15,527 nt of DNA from DASUAO01 sp046484625 (GCA_046484625.1 JAWOIO010000120.1:1-15527); one strand, 5' to 3'; shown: positions 1 to 7,665, numbered from the stretch's first letter. Notes: a model not told the origin generated them from the letters alone. Made by a program: numbers and translations.

Positions 1-1173
1 GAGGAGATCGCCGACGACCTCCACCACGCCGTGCAGGCGCTCGAGCCCGCTCGCCTCGGCGGGTCCGATGCGGCCCGACTCACGACGGCCGCGGCCCGGA
101 TCGAGAAGCTCGCGGCGACCGCGAAGGCCACGCTGGCGGCCCGAGCGGCCGAGACCAATGCCTGGCGCGGCGGACGGGCGGCGTCGCCCGAGCAGTGGCT
201 GGCGGAGGCCTCGGGCTGCTCGCAAGGCCAGGCCCGCGAGGCGCTCGTCACGGCCAAGCGGGTGCAGACGTTGCCCGAGACGCGAGACCGCCTCCTCGAC
301 GGGCGCCTCTCGATCGCCCAAGCCGCCCAGGTCGCGGCCGGCGCCGCGGTCGACCCGAGCGCCGAGTCACACCTGCTGAAGACCGCGTCGCGCTCGGGGA
401 TGCGCGGATTGCGGGCGGAGAAGGAGCGGGTCGTGGCCGCGGCGACCGACCAGGAAGCCGCCGCCCGCCGCGCCCACCACGACCGGCACCTGCGAGTGTG
501 GAGCCAAGGCGCCGCGACCCACGGCAGCTTCTCCGGGCCCAGCGCCGCGGTCGCCGACCTCCTCGACGCGCTCGAGCCCCTCACCCGCAAGCGCTTCGAA
601 GCCGCACGGTCCGCCGAGCGACGCGACTCCCACGACGCCGTCCGCTTCGACGCGCTCTGCGACCTCGCCCACGCCGGCGGTAGCGCGGGCGCGGCCTCTC
701 CGAAGCACGTCGCCCGCGTCCGGGTCGACCTGCCGGCCCTGCTGCGCGGCGCTTCGGAGCCCGGCGAGATCTGCGAGATCCCCGGCGTCGGGCCCGTGCC
801 CGTGTCCCACGCCCGCCAGGTCCTCTCCCACGGCCTGCTGCAGCTGGTCATCACGGACGGCGTCGACGTCCAGACCGTCGTGAGCACCACCCGCCACGTG
901 CCCGCACCACTGAAGATTGCGATCGCCGAGCGTGACCGCACCTGCAAGATCCGCGGGTGTGATCGCGACCGGAACCTGCACCGACATCACACCGAGGCCT
1001 TCGTGCGATCCGGGCGCACCACGTATTCCGAGCTCGGCAACCTCTGCACCCGCCACCACCACCTCGTCCACGACGACAGCTACGAGATCGTCGTCCACGA
1101 CGACAGCACCTGGGACCTCCACGCCCCCGCCGCCCGCGAGGGCCGAGCCCCACCCGACCAGGCGGCGGCCTGA
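1..1173 (+). CDS. DUF222 / HNH endonuclease domain protein (5' end outside window)
   Basis: The frame is open from base 1; a GTG at 31 would give 380 residues, but in-frame codons before it read like DUF222 sequence, so the true start lies upstream. Numbering from the GTG, residues 1-290 form the Ala/Arg-rich helical DUF222 (13E12-type) region. Residues 305-347 form an HNH nuclease module: a Cys pair (C305, C310), HRHH at 317-320, N337 in GNLC and the HHH...H cluster at 342-347, the expected metal and catalytic set. Known family: multicopy actinobacterial proteins, often linked to repeats or mobile DNA, with unproven biological role. The module looks intact, so DNA nicking or cleavage is possible. 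The C-terminal tail is short and Pro/Ala-rich. No partner gene is visible next to it; the following gene has its own promoter. Confidence 0.9.
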   Translation, partial: EEIADDLHHAVQALEPARLGGSDAARLTTAAARIEKLAATAKATLAARAAETNAWRGGRAASPEQWLAEASGCSQGQAREALVTAKRVQTLPETRDRLLDGRLSIAQAAQVAAGAAVDPSAESHLLKTASRSGMRGLRAEKERVVAAATDQEAAARRAHHDRHLRVWSQGAATHGSFSGPSAAVADLLDALEPLTRKRFEAARSAERRDSHDAVRFDALCDLAHAGGSAGAASPKHVARVRVDLPALLRGASEPGEICEIPGVGPVPVSHARQVLSHGLLQLVITDGVDVQTVVSTTRHVPAPLKIAIAERDRTCKIRGCDRDRNLHRHHTEAFVRSGRTTYSELGNLCTRHHHLVHDDSYEIVVHDDSTWDLHAPAAREGRAPPDQAAA

Positions 1174-1249
1174 CGCACCGGGAGCCGACGGTGGCTGATG
1201 CACCGAGAACGTGGATGCGCGCACCCGGGGACGCGCGCGCGACCGTCGC

Positions 1250-1255
1250 TAGCAT
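1250..1255 (+). promoter_or_regulatory. -10 element TAGCAT of a leaderless promoter
   Basis: TAGCAT fits the TANNNT -10 consensus of actinobacterial sigma-A type promoters and ends exactly 6 nt before the GTG start at 1262. Transcription would therefore begin at or next to the start codon. No Shine-Dalgarno is present before this GTG, which supports a leaderless mRNA. No clear -35 hexamer is seen in the GC-rich upstream stretch. Confidence 0.6.
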
Positions 1256-1261
1256 CGACGC

Positions 1262-2482
1262 GTGTCCGGCATCGCGCTCCTCGTGCTCGCCGTACTCGGG
1301 ACCCTCACCATCGGGCCGTGCCTCCTCGGCGTGCGACAGCCGATCAAGTACTCGTACCACCTCTTCGTGCTCGGCCTCCTCGCCGGCGACCTCGCGTGGG
1401 CGAACGTGCTCTGGTCGGGACTGCTCACCTGGCTCCTGATCCGCGGGGGCGCGCTCGACACGCTCGCCGGCGACATCGGCCTCGGGCTGATGGTCCCGGT
1501 CTGGATCGGGCTCGCGTGGTGCCAGATCCAGCAGTCGCGGGCCCGGACCGTGCTGCGACGCGTGCTCGACGCACCGCTCGCCCGGCCCAACCCGCTCGCC
1601 GCGCTGCGGCCGTGGCAGCCGCCTCGGCGCGGCGTCGAGGTCGAGCACCACCGGTACGGCGACGACCCGCGACAGATCGTCGAGATCCTGCGCCCGGCGT
1701 CAGGAACGGCAGCACCTCGACCCCTCCCCGTCCTCTTCCATGTCCACGGTGGGAGCTGGACCGGCGGACTCCCCCAACGCCAGTCCCGCACGCTGCGGTG
1801 GCACCTCGCCCGACACGGCTGGCTCGTCGTCGCGCCCGGCTACCGGGTGAGCCCGAGCGCCACCTTCCCCGACCACCTCATCGACGTGAAGCGCGCCCTG
1901 GCCTGGGTGCGGGCGAACGCGGCGAGGCTCGGCGCCGATCCGGACCTCGTGATCGTGTCGGGTGCGTCGGCCGGCGGTCACCTGGCGTCGTTGCTCGCCC
2001 TCACGCCCGGCGATCCCGCCTTCCAGCCCGGTTTCGAGGACGCCGACACGTCGGTCGCCGGTTGCGTCGCCCTCTACGCGGTCCTCGACCTCCTCGATCG
2101 CCACGACGACCGTCCGGGGTCGACACGACCATCCTTCCTCGAGCACGTGGTGATGAAGACCTCGCCCGACGCGGACCGCGCCCGGTGGGACGCGGCGTCC
2201 CCGATCGCCCGCGTCCACCCGGGCGCGCCACCCTTCCTGGTCGTCCACGGAGCCCACGACACGCTCGTCTGGCGCGAGGAGAGCGACTCGTTCGTCCGGG
2301 CGCTCCGCACCACGTCGCGGTCGCCAGTCACGCACGCCGTGCTCCCAGGAGCGCAGCACGCGTTCGACGCATTGGTGACGGTCAGGAGTCGCACCACCGC
2401 CGAGGCCGTCAGGGTGTTCGCCGAGCAGGTGCGGCGCCGACGATCGTCGGATCAGCGCGCGATGATGCCCGACCTCGGATAG
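1262..2482 (+). CDS. membrane-anchored alpha/beta-hydrolase (esterase/lipase, HSL-like)
   Basis: A 406-residue protein. Residues 1-90 hold about three hydrophobic segments (roughly 2-22, 33-57, 66-88), so the enzyme is likely tethered to the membrane. The catalytic domain starts near residue 125. It has the oxyanion-hole motif HGGSW (162-166), the nucleophile elbow GASAG with Ser236, an Asp in HGAHD (D333) and a His in GAQHAF (H366), a complete Ser-Asp-His triad of the hormone-sensitive-lipase / carboxylesterase type. It probably hydrolyses a carboxylic ester; the substrate is unknown. The GTG start is chosen because the -10 TAGCAT lies 6 nt before it and the hydrophobic N-terminus begins there. 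The 3' end overlaps the convergent membrane-protein gene by 31 bp, leaving no room for a terminator. Confidence 0.88.
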   Translation: MSGIALLVLAVLGTLTIGPCLLGVRQPIKYSYHLFVLGLLAGDLAWANVLWSGLLTWLLIRGGALDTLAGDIGLGLMVPVWIGLAWCQIQQSRARTVLRRVLDAPLARPNPLAALRPWQPPRRGVEVEHHRYGDDPRQIVEILRPASGTAAPRPLPVLFHVHGGSWTGGLPQRQSRTLRWHLARHGWLVVAPGYRVSPSATFPDHLIDVKRALAWVRANAARLGADPDLVIVSGASAGGHLASLLALTPGDPAFQPGFEDADTSVAGCVALYAVLDLLDRHDDRPGSTRPSFLEHVVMKTSPDADRARWDAASPIARVHPGAPPFLVVHGAHDTLVWREESDSFVRALRTTSRSPVTHAVLPGAQHAFDALVTVRSRTTAEAVRVFAEQVRRRRSSDQRAMMPDLG

Positions 2483-3489
2483 CGACGGCGGAAGAGCCAG
2501 GCCGCCACCAGTCCGATCGGGATCGGCAGCCAGAACGACACCAGACGGAACACGAGCGTTGCCAGCAGCGCCTCGCCGGTGCTGATCCCGGAGACGGCCA
2601 GCGTCGCGGTCAGCCCGGCTTCGACGAATCCGAGCCCGCCGGGCGAGAACGGGATCATCCCCAACACCGACGCGGCGACGAACGCCAGCAGCACCAGCCA
2701 GATGTCGGGACGGGCGCCGATCCCGAACAGGATCGCGAGGAGCGCGAAGTACTCGAACGCCCATCGACCGATCGACGCGCCGACGGCCTCGAACCAACGT
2801 GAACCCATCGCCCGCCGCAGCTCGTCGCGCTCGACGAGCAGACGCGGACCGAGCCCCTGGATCTTCGGACGCCGCACGCGGAACAGGTTCGCGACGCGCT
2901 CGATCCCACGACCTATCGCCTCGACCGGTCTCCGCGTCGCGAGAAGGAGCCAGCCGATCACCAGCATGAGCACGAAGACGACCGCACCGATCCAGATCCC
3001 GCTCTCGAGGTCCGACGGCACCGCCGTGCCGAGGAGGATGGCCGGCAACGCGAAGATCGGCATCACCACCACGGCGGCCGTGATGAGGATCGACTGCGCG
3101 GTGACCGCGGTTCCGGCTTTCGCCGCATCGAACCCCGCGTCGGCGAGCATCCGGGCCTGGAGGACCGTCCCCGTCGCGCCGCCACCCGGCGTGACCCGGT
3201 TGAAGGCATTCCCCGCGAGCTGGGTGGTGATGACCGGGAACCAGCCATGGGTGCGGAGTGCGATCCGCTGGAGGAACCACATGCACCAGAAGCTGCCCAG
3301 CTCGAGCAGGAGGATCGCCGGGATCGCGAACGGATGGACGTCGTCCAGCTTGTCCCACGCCTCGAAGACCTCGGCGATGCTCGGTGCGAACACGTAGAGA
3401 CAGAGCGCAGTAACGACGAGGAGCAGCACGCGCCCGACCGACCAGCGCGGCCGAGCGGTAGGCATCTCCCCCTGATCGGTCGCGGCCAT
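2452..3489 (-). CDS. UPF0104 / LPG-synthase-transmembrane-domain family membrane protein
   Basis: A 345-residue integral membrane protein with about seven hydrophobic spans (near 19-35, 54-75, 131-155, 164-184, 241-258, 262-279 and 306-334). Two family motifs are present: NRVTPGGGATG at 97-107 and PFSPGGLGFVEAG at 280-292, typical of the flippase-like TM region of lysylphosphatidylglycerol synthases and of stand-alone UPF0104 (YbhN-like) proteins. The cytosolic aminoacyl-transferase domain of MprF is absent, so it is not a lipid lysinylating enzyme by itself. Lipid or glycolipid translocation is an inference from the family. The ATG is preceded by TACCTT at 6 nt, suggesting a leaderless transcript. 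The P450 gene lies 36 bp upstream on the same strand, so read-through transcription is also possible. Confidence 0.87.
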   Translation of the reverse strand: MAATDQGEMPTARPRWSVGRVLLLVVTALCLYVFAPSIAEVFEAWDKLDDVHPFAIPAILLLELGSFWCMWFLQRIALRTHGWFPVITTQLAGNAFNRVTPGGGATGTVLQARMLADAGFDAAKAGTAVTAQSILITAAVVVMPIFALPAILLGTAVPSDLESGIWIGAVVFVLMLVIGWLLLATRRPVEAIGRGIERVANLFRVRRPKIQGLGPRLLVERDELRRAMGSRWFEAVGASIGRWAFEYFALLAILFGIGARPDIWLVLLAFVAASVLGMIPFSPGGLGFVEAGLTATLAVSGISTGEALLATLVFRLVSFWLPIPIGLVAAWLFRRRYPRSGIIAR

Positions 3490-3495
3490 GCGCGG

Positions 3496-3501
3496 AAGGT
3501 A
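3496..3501 (-). promoter_or_regulatory. -10 element TACCTT of a leaderless promoter
   Basis: Read on the minus strand, TACCTT occupies 3501-3496 and is followed by 6 nt (ccgcgc) and the ATG at 3489-3487. This TANNNT-N6-start layout is shared by three other genes in the window. No Shine-Dalgarno-like GGAGG lies before the ATG. The site sits in the 36-bp gap behind the P450 stop codon. Confidence 0.5.
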
Positions 3502-3525
3502 CTGGGTCGCCGGGGCTCGCGCCCG

Positions 3526-4752
3526 CTATGCCGGCGTGATCCGCACCGGGAGGGACTTCAACGCGTTGTTGAGGTTCGACTGTTGACGTCGGGGTGGGCC
3601 TGCGAGCCCGAACTCCGCGTAGGCGTCGAGGAGCTCCTCGAGGAAGACCCTCCCCTCGAGCCGGGCGAGGTGCACGCCGAGGCAGAAATGCTCACCGATC
3701 CCGAAGGCGAGGTGGGGATTGGGAGATCGACCGACGTCGAAGCGTTCCGGGTCCGCGAAGGCGTCCTCGTCGCGATTGGCCGACGTGTAGATCATCGCCA
3801 GCTTGTCGCCGGCCGCGATCGCCTGGCCGCGGATCTCGGTGTCCTCGGCGACCGTCCGGCGGAAGTAGTGGAGCGGATTCGCGAACCGGAGGATCTCCTC
3901 GACCGCGGTCGGGATCAGCGCGCGGTCGGCCCGCAGGCGAGCCAGCTCGTCGGGGTGCTCGATCAGTGCCAGCAGCCCTGACGAGAGCATGGTGCGGGTG
4001 GTGTCGTTCCCGGCGGTGACGAGCTGCACGAAGAAGTACGCGAACTCGAGATCGTCCATCGGACGGCCGTCGATCTCGGTGGCCAGGAGCAACGCCCCGA
4101 GGTCGGCATCGTCGTCGAGCTCCCGGCCCCGCCGCTCGGCCGCGAACTGCGCTCCATAGATCGCCATCTCGACCGAGCCCTCGTTCGCGCCGCTCGCGTA
4201 GCCGTCGGGGTTGACCTCCGGGTCCTGTCCACCCGTCATCAGCTCCGCCCAGTGGTTGATCTGGGGGCGATCGGCCGGCGGGATGCCCATCATCTCGCCG
4301 AACACCTCCGAAGGGAGGAGCGCGGCGATGTCGTGGACGAACTCCACCTCGCCCCGCTCGGCACCGATGGCGAGGATGCGTCGGCAGATCTCACGGATGC
4401 GCTCTTCCAGACGTCCGATCTGACGGGGTCGGAACTGCGGGTACACCTTCCCCCGCAGCGTGGTGTGCCGCGGCGGATCCATCATCAGGAGCATGTTCTT
4501 CGTCTGCTCGAGCTGCTCCGCCGGCATGTCCTCGAGCACCACCCCGCCCCGCTCGGCCGAGAACAGCATCGGCCGACGAGACACCTCGACCACGTCGGCG
4601 TGCTTCAGCAGCGCCCAGTACCACGTGCCGTCGGGCATCGCCTGACGGTGGACGGGGCTCTCTCGCCGCAGGTGCGCGAAATCCTCATGCGGCACGCCTT
4701 CCCCGTACCGAGCCGGGTCGTAGATGTCGATCTCCTCGAGCGTGCGGTCCAT
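3526..4752 (-). CDS. cytochrome P450 monooxygenase
   Basis: A soluble 408-residue bacterial P450 of normal length. Visible motifs: MDPPRHTTLR at 91-100, the I-helix oxygen-activation motif AGNDTT at 247-252, the K-helix ExxR (E286-R289), and the heme-binding loop FGIGEHFCLG at 350-359 with the thiolate ligand Cys357. The C-terminus ends in a SLPVRITP-type strand common in actinobacterial P450s that hydroxylate sterols, terpenoids or fatty acids (CYP125/142/124-like groups), but the substrate cannot be assigned from sequence alone. No ferredoxin or reductase gene is adjacent, so electron partners must be elsewhere. The ATG has a GAAGGGGA stretch just upstream as a weak ribosome-binding site. 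Three 21-bp repeats lie 31-94 bp upstream of the start and may carry its control. It is divergent from the copper protein / CoA-transferase pair. Confidence 0.95.
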   Translation of the reverse strand: MDRTLEEIDIYDPARYGEGVPHEDFAHLRRESPVHRQAMPDGTWYWALLKHADVVEVSRRPMLFSAERGGVVLEDMPAEQLEQTKNMLLMMDPPRHTTLRGKVYPQFRPRQIGRLEERIREICRRILAIGAERGEVEFVHDIAALLPSEVFGEMMGIPPADRPQINHWAELMTGGQDPEVNPDGYASGANEGSVEMAIYGAQFAAERRGRELDDDADLGALLLATEIDGRPMDDLEFAYFFVQLVTAGNDTTRTMLSSGLLALIEHPDELARLRADRALIPTAVEEILRFANPLHYFRRTVAEDTEIRGQAIAAGDKLAMIYTSANRDEDAFADPERFDVGRSPNPHLAFGIGEHFCLGVHLARLEGRVFLEELLDAYAEFGLAGPPRRQQSNLNNALKSLPVRITPA

Positions 4753-4782
4753 CGTTCCCCTTCGCGATCACGGCGGACGTCC

Positions 4783-4852
4783 CGGGACGCCAGGCTGTCG
4801 CACCGGGACGCCAGGCTGTCGCACCGGGACGCCAGGCTGTCGCACCGGGACG
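4783..4852. repeat. three tandem 21-bp direct repeats plus a partial fourth
   Basis: Each unit starts CGGGACGCCAGG and ends CTGTCGCAC. Copies begin at 4783, 4804 and 4825 and are identical; the start of a fourth (CGGGACG) is at 4846. Each unit contains an imperfect inverted repeat, GACGCC-A-GGC(T)GTC. A 21-bp period equals about two helical turns, which would place each copy on the same face of DNA. The array sits between the divergent P450 and copper-protein genes, close to the P450 start, so repeated regulator binding is one reading; simple slippage expansion is the other. Confidence 0.95.
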
Positions 4853-4894
4853 GTGGGGGCAAGGAGCGGTTCCCCATCCCGGGTCGGGGCTGGC

Positions 4895-4900
4895 TACCGT
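4895..4900 (+). promoter_or_regulatory. possible -10 element TACCGT for the copper protein / CoA-transferase pair
   Basis: TACCGT matches TANNNT and lies 43 nt before the ATG at 4944, which would give a leader of roughly 36 nt carrying the GGAGAGGA ribosome-binding site at 4928-4935. TA dinucleotides are scarce in this region. No convincing -35 hexamer is visible, so the call is tentative. Confidence 0.3.
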
Positions 4901-4943
4901 CGGTGCTCCCCGTTCGTGACATCGCAGGAGAGGACCGATCAAG

Positions 4944-5384
4944 ATGGCCCTGCCCAGTCTTCCAGGTCGCGCCGCCGGGTTCGCCGTCGGGCTCGTCGTG
5001 CTCGCGCTGGGCGCGCCCGCCGTCGCCCAGACCGACCCGACGACCACGACGAGCCCCGCCGCGAGCACACCCGCACCGGAGCGGACCGTGCAGGTCCTCG
5101 ACAACATCTTCAAGCCCAAGAAGCTGAAGGTGGCCGTCGGCACCAAGGTGACCTGGGAGTGGGGTGGGGTCGCCGCCCACAACGTCGTGGTGACCAAGGG
5201 ACCGCAGAAGTTCAAGTCCAAGACGATCACCGACGGGCAGTACTCCCGCACCATCACGAAGCCCGGGAAGTACCTCATCGTCTGCACGCTCCATCCCGGG
5301 ATGGACATGGTGCTGCGCGCCAGGCCAGCGCCGCCGGCAACCACGACGACCGTCGCCGATGCCTCGACCGAACCGGGCGCCTGA
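4944..5384 (+). CDS. exported type 1 copper protein (cupredoxin, plastocyanin/amicyanin-like)
   Basis: A 146-residue protein. Residues 1-28 are a signal peptide ending APAVA before Gln29. A Thr/Pro/Ser-rich linker (30-46) leads into one cupredoxin domain (about 47-126), and a second Thr-rich tail closes the protein. Copper ligands are visible in the expected order: His79 (AAHNV), Cys114, His117 and Met120 in CTLHPGM, the C-x2-H-x2-M spacing of amicyanin and related small blue copper proteins. It should act outside the cytoplasmic membrane as an electron carrier or copper binder; the partner is unknown. The ATG has GGAGAGGA about 8 nt upstream. The CoA-transferase gene begins 3 nt after the stop, so both are likely co-transcribed, an odd pairing of an exported redox protein and a cytosolic enzyme. 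Confidence 0.9.
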   Translation: MALPSLPGRAAGFAVGLVVLALGAPAVAQTDPTTTTSPAASTPAPERTVQVLDNIFKPKKLKVAVGTKVTWEWGGVAAHNVVVTKGPQKFKSKTITDGQYSRTITKPGKYLIVCTLHPGMDMVLRARPAPPATTTTVADASTEPGA

Positions 5385-5387
5385 GCC

Positions 5388-6620
5388 GTGGACGCGCAGG
5401 AAGGGCTCCTCGCCGGTGTTCGGGTGATCGAGGTCTCGCTCCTCGGCCCCGCCGCGATCACCTCGCACCTCGTCGACTTCGGAGCCGACGTGATCAAGGT
5501 CGAGCCTCCCAAGGGCGACTACATCCGGCAGATGACGTGGCCCATCGTCGAGGGCGACTCTCTGATGCACCTCCACATCAACCGGGGGAAGCGCAGCCTC
5601 ACGCTCGACCTGCGCAAGCCTGAGGCGGTCCAGGTGTTCCGCGACCTCGTCGTGACCGCGGACGCGGTCGTCGAGGCGATGCGGCCGGGCGCGCTCGAGC
5701 GGCTCGGTCTCGGCTACGACGCGCTGCGCGAGCTGAACCCGAAGATCGTCTTCATCACGATCTCCGGCTACGGGATGACGGGCCCGTACAAGGACATGCC
5801 GAGCCACGGCATCGCGTACGACACGTGGGCCGGTCTTGTGAACCCTGCCTACGACGACGAAGGGTTCTGCTACATCGCCGAGCACCCGTCGATGGGCATC
5901 CATGCGGGTCCGCTCTTCGGTGCGTTCGGCATCCTCGCCGGCATCGTGAAGGCACGTGAGACGGGCCACGGGGCCCAGATGGAGATCGCGCAGTCCGACG
6001 CGGCTGCGTACATGGACTGGTACCGCTCCGAGTCCTGGCGCGCGTACGAGCGCCCGCAGTCGGAGGTCACGGGCAATGCGTCCGACAACTACGAGCGGCG
6101 CGCGCCGGGAACCGCCGGGATGAAGGAGGGCGTCCGCTACCAGATGTACGAGTCGTCCGACGGCCATGTGCTGTTCATGGCCTCCGAGCGTGAGTTCTGG
6201 GAGAACTTCTGCCGCGGCGTGGACCGCATGGACCTGTTCGACCGGTGGCCCGGCGAGAAGTTCGCCGACCACGCCCGGAACAACCGCGAGCTCCAGGCCG
6301 AGCTGCGCGACATCTTCCGCACCAAGACGTCGGCCGAGTGGATCGCCTGGTCGAACGAGGTCAACACCCCGATCGCTCCGGTCAACACGCCCCAGACGAT
6401 CACGACCGATCCCCAGTTCGAGGACCGGTTCCCGTGGATCTCCCGAGAGCGACTCGGCGCCGATCAGCTCCCCAACCCGGTGAAGGTCCTCGACGCCGAG
6501 CAGCCGGTCCCCACCCGGGCTCCCACGGTCGGACAGCACGTCGATGAGGTCCTGGCCGACGTGCTCGGCCTCGACGCGGCTGCCATCGCGGAACTGCGCG
6601 AATCGGGTGCACTGGGCTGA
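5388..6620 (+). CDS. family III CoA-transferase (CaiB/BaiF type)
   Basis: A 410-residue cytosolic enzyme of normal family length. The N-terminal Rossmann-like part carries LLAGVRVIEVS, HLVDFGADVIKVEPP (28-41) and NRGKRSLTLDL (65-75), all family hallmarks. The candidate catalytic Asp, which forms the acyl-anhydride intermediate in this family, is Asp204 in EIAQSDAAAYM, matching Asp169 of formyl-CoA transferase by context. The GPLFGAFGILAGI segment (174-186) and the C-terminal VGQHVDEVL element are also typical. It should move CoA between a thioester and a free acid; substrates are not predictable. The GTG start lies 3 nt after the stop of the copper-protein gene with no strong ribosome-binding site, implying translational coupling. 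With the nearby P450 it fits oxidation and CoA activation of an organic acid. Confidence 0.93.
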   Translation: MDAQEGLLAGVRVIEVSLLGPAAITSHLVDFGADVIKVEPPKGDYIRQMTWPIVEGDSLMHLHINRGKRSLTLDLRKPEAVQVFRDLVVTADAVVEAMRPGALERLGLGYDALRELNPKIVFITISGYGMTGPYKDMPSHGIAYDTWAGLVNPAYDDEGFCYIAEHPSMGIHAGPLFGAFGILAGIVKARETGHGAQMEIAQSDAAAYMDWYRSESWRAYERPQSEVTGNASDNYERRAPGTAGMKEGVRYQMYESSDGHVLFMASEREFWENFCRGVDRMDLFDRWPGEKFADHARNNRELQAELRDIFRTKTSAEWIAWSNEVNTPIAPVNTPQTITTDPQFEDRFPWISRERLGADQLPNPVKVLDAEQPVPTRAPTVGQHVDEVLADVLGLDAAAIAELRESGALG

Positions 6621-6630
6621 TCCCCCTCAA

Positions 6631-6678
6631 GGAGGGCCTCCGGCCTGCCGATCTGCCTCCTGGGTACAGCTGGGAGGC
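6631..6678 (+). promoter_or_regulatory. competing hairpins that can hide the Shine-Dalgarno of the next gene
   Basis: The ribosome-binding site GGGAGG (6672-6677) lies 6 nt before the GTG at 6684. GCCTCC at 6655-6660 can pair with GGAGGC at 6673-6678, a 6-bp stem with a 12-nt loop that covers the site. A second pair of matching segments, GGAGG (6631-6635) and GCCTCC (6636-6641), lies upstream, so the upstream GGAGG could instead pair with 6655-6660 and free the site. The complementarity is plain in the sequence; a control function is inference. No U-tract follows, so it is not an ordinary terminator. Confidence 0.35.
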
Positions 6679-6683
6679 ACACG

Positions 6684-7562
6684 GTGGACCACGAGCACCA
6701 ACGCGGGCGCGGGCGTCATCCGCTCGCGTCGCGCGTCGGTGTGCTCGTCGTCGTCGCCACCGCCCTCACCATCGCCGGGATGAGCCTGCGGCCCCCGACG
6801 GCACAGGCCCGCGCTCTGGAGGACGCGAGCACCCCCGCGGCGCGAGCGATCGTGGAGCAGCTCGCCGCCGCCGATGCGACGCTGCGCGCCACGCAAGGCG
6901 CGATCCCCCAGGCCGCGGCTGACCTCCTCGCGGCGGTCGCCGCCGCGGAGGCGGCGAAGAACACGCCAACCGACGGTCACCTCTCGAGCCCGGTCGGGTC
7001 CGGTGCGGGATCCGTCGCCGACAGCGCGGCCGGCGCGATCCTGGGCGACCTCGGACTCGAGCGGGCCGAGTCGGCACTGACGACGACCGCGGGAGTTCTC
7101 GCCACCGCGCGGGCGCGCACCGACGAGCTCGACGCCACGCTTGCTTCCGCCACGGCCCAGCGCGCCCAGCTCGTCCAGTCGCTGGAGGCAGCGGGACACG
7201 CCCGGACGCGCTGGTCGGTCGCGCTGCTCGACCGCCTCGGCTTTCCGGTGACGATGGAGAACATCCGAGCACTCGCGGCCTGGATCGGCGCCGAGGCCAA
7301 CAACGCTCGGTTCCGCAACCCGCTCGCCACGACGATGGGTGCTGCGGGCGCAACGAACGTGAACGAGGTCGGCGTGAAGAGCTACCCGACCGATGACATC
7401 GGGCTGGATGCGACCGTTCGCACGCTCACCAACGGGTTGTACGAACCGATCCTCGACGCGCTGAGGGCGGGTGACTCGGCGGTCCGGGTCGTGGCTGCGG
7501 TCGCCGCGTCACCGTGGGGCACCGGCGAGAACGCCGTGATCCGCCTCCGTCAGGACGGCTGA
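6684..7562 (+). CDS. exported coiled-coil protein with lysozyme-like C-terminal domain
   Basis: A 292-residue protein. A basic N-terminus precedes a hydrophobic segment (residues 17-34), a signal peptide or membrane anchor, with an AQA-type site near 40-42. Residues 45-172 are Ala-rich and helical, probably coiled coil, interrupted by a Gly/Ser linker at 100-118. The C-terminal domain (about 175-281) has the pattern seen in actinobacterial lysozyme-like or phage-lysin-associated domains: NIRALAAWIGAEANNARFRNPL with candidate acid Glu204, then NEVGVKSYPT (227-236) and ASPWGTG (275-281). Cell-wall binding or glycan cleavage is an inference from this resemblance. The GTG start has GGGAGG 6 nt upstream. 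It is separated by 63 bp from the CoA-transferase gene and by 103 bp from the surE-like gene. Confidence 0.72.
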   Translation: MDHEHQRGRGRHPLASRVGVLVVVATALTIAGMSLRPPTAQARALEDASTPAARAIVEQLAAADATLRATQGAIPQAAADLLAAVAAAEAAKNTPTDGHLSSPVGSGAGSVADSAAGAILGDLGLERAESALTTTAGVLATARARTDELDATLASATAQRAQLVQSLEAAGHARTRWSVALLDRLGFPVTMENIRALAAWIGAEANNARFRNPLATTMGAAGATNVNEVGVKSYPTDDIGLDATVRTLTNGLYEPILDALRAGDSAVRVVAAVAASPWGTGENAVIRLRQDG

Positions 7563-7665
7563 CCAGCTCCACCTGACCCAGTGCGCACGCGGCGCGATCG
7601 GTCCTTGCGCGCGGCAGAGGCGCGCGGTGAGACTCACGGCTCGACCGTCACCCTGAGGAGCCCAC

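Noticed and set aside
4783..4852. CRISPR array
   Set aside because: Units are directly abutting with no spacers, and no cas genes are present.
4605..6539. Long minus-strand open frame through the 21-bp repeats and the CoA-transferase gene
   Set aside because: The repeat period is a multiple of three, so it stays open and yields a repeated peptide, but the product shows no domain and runs opposite two well-supported genes.
7627..7637. Palindrome GTGAG-A-CTCAC upstream of the surE-like gene as an operator
   Set aside because: Only 5-bp arms, a single copy and no regulator nearby; too weak to call.
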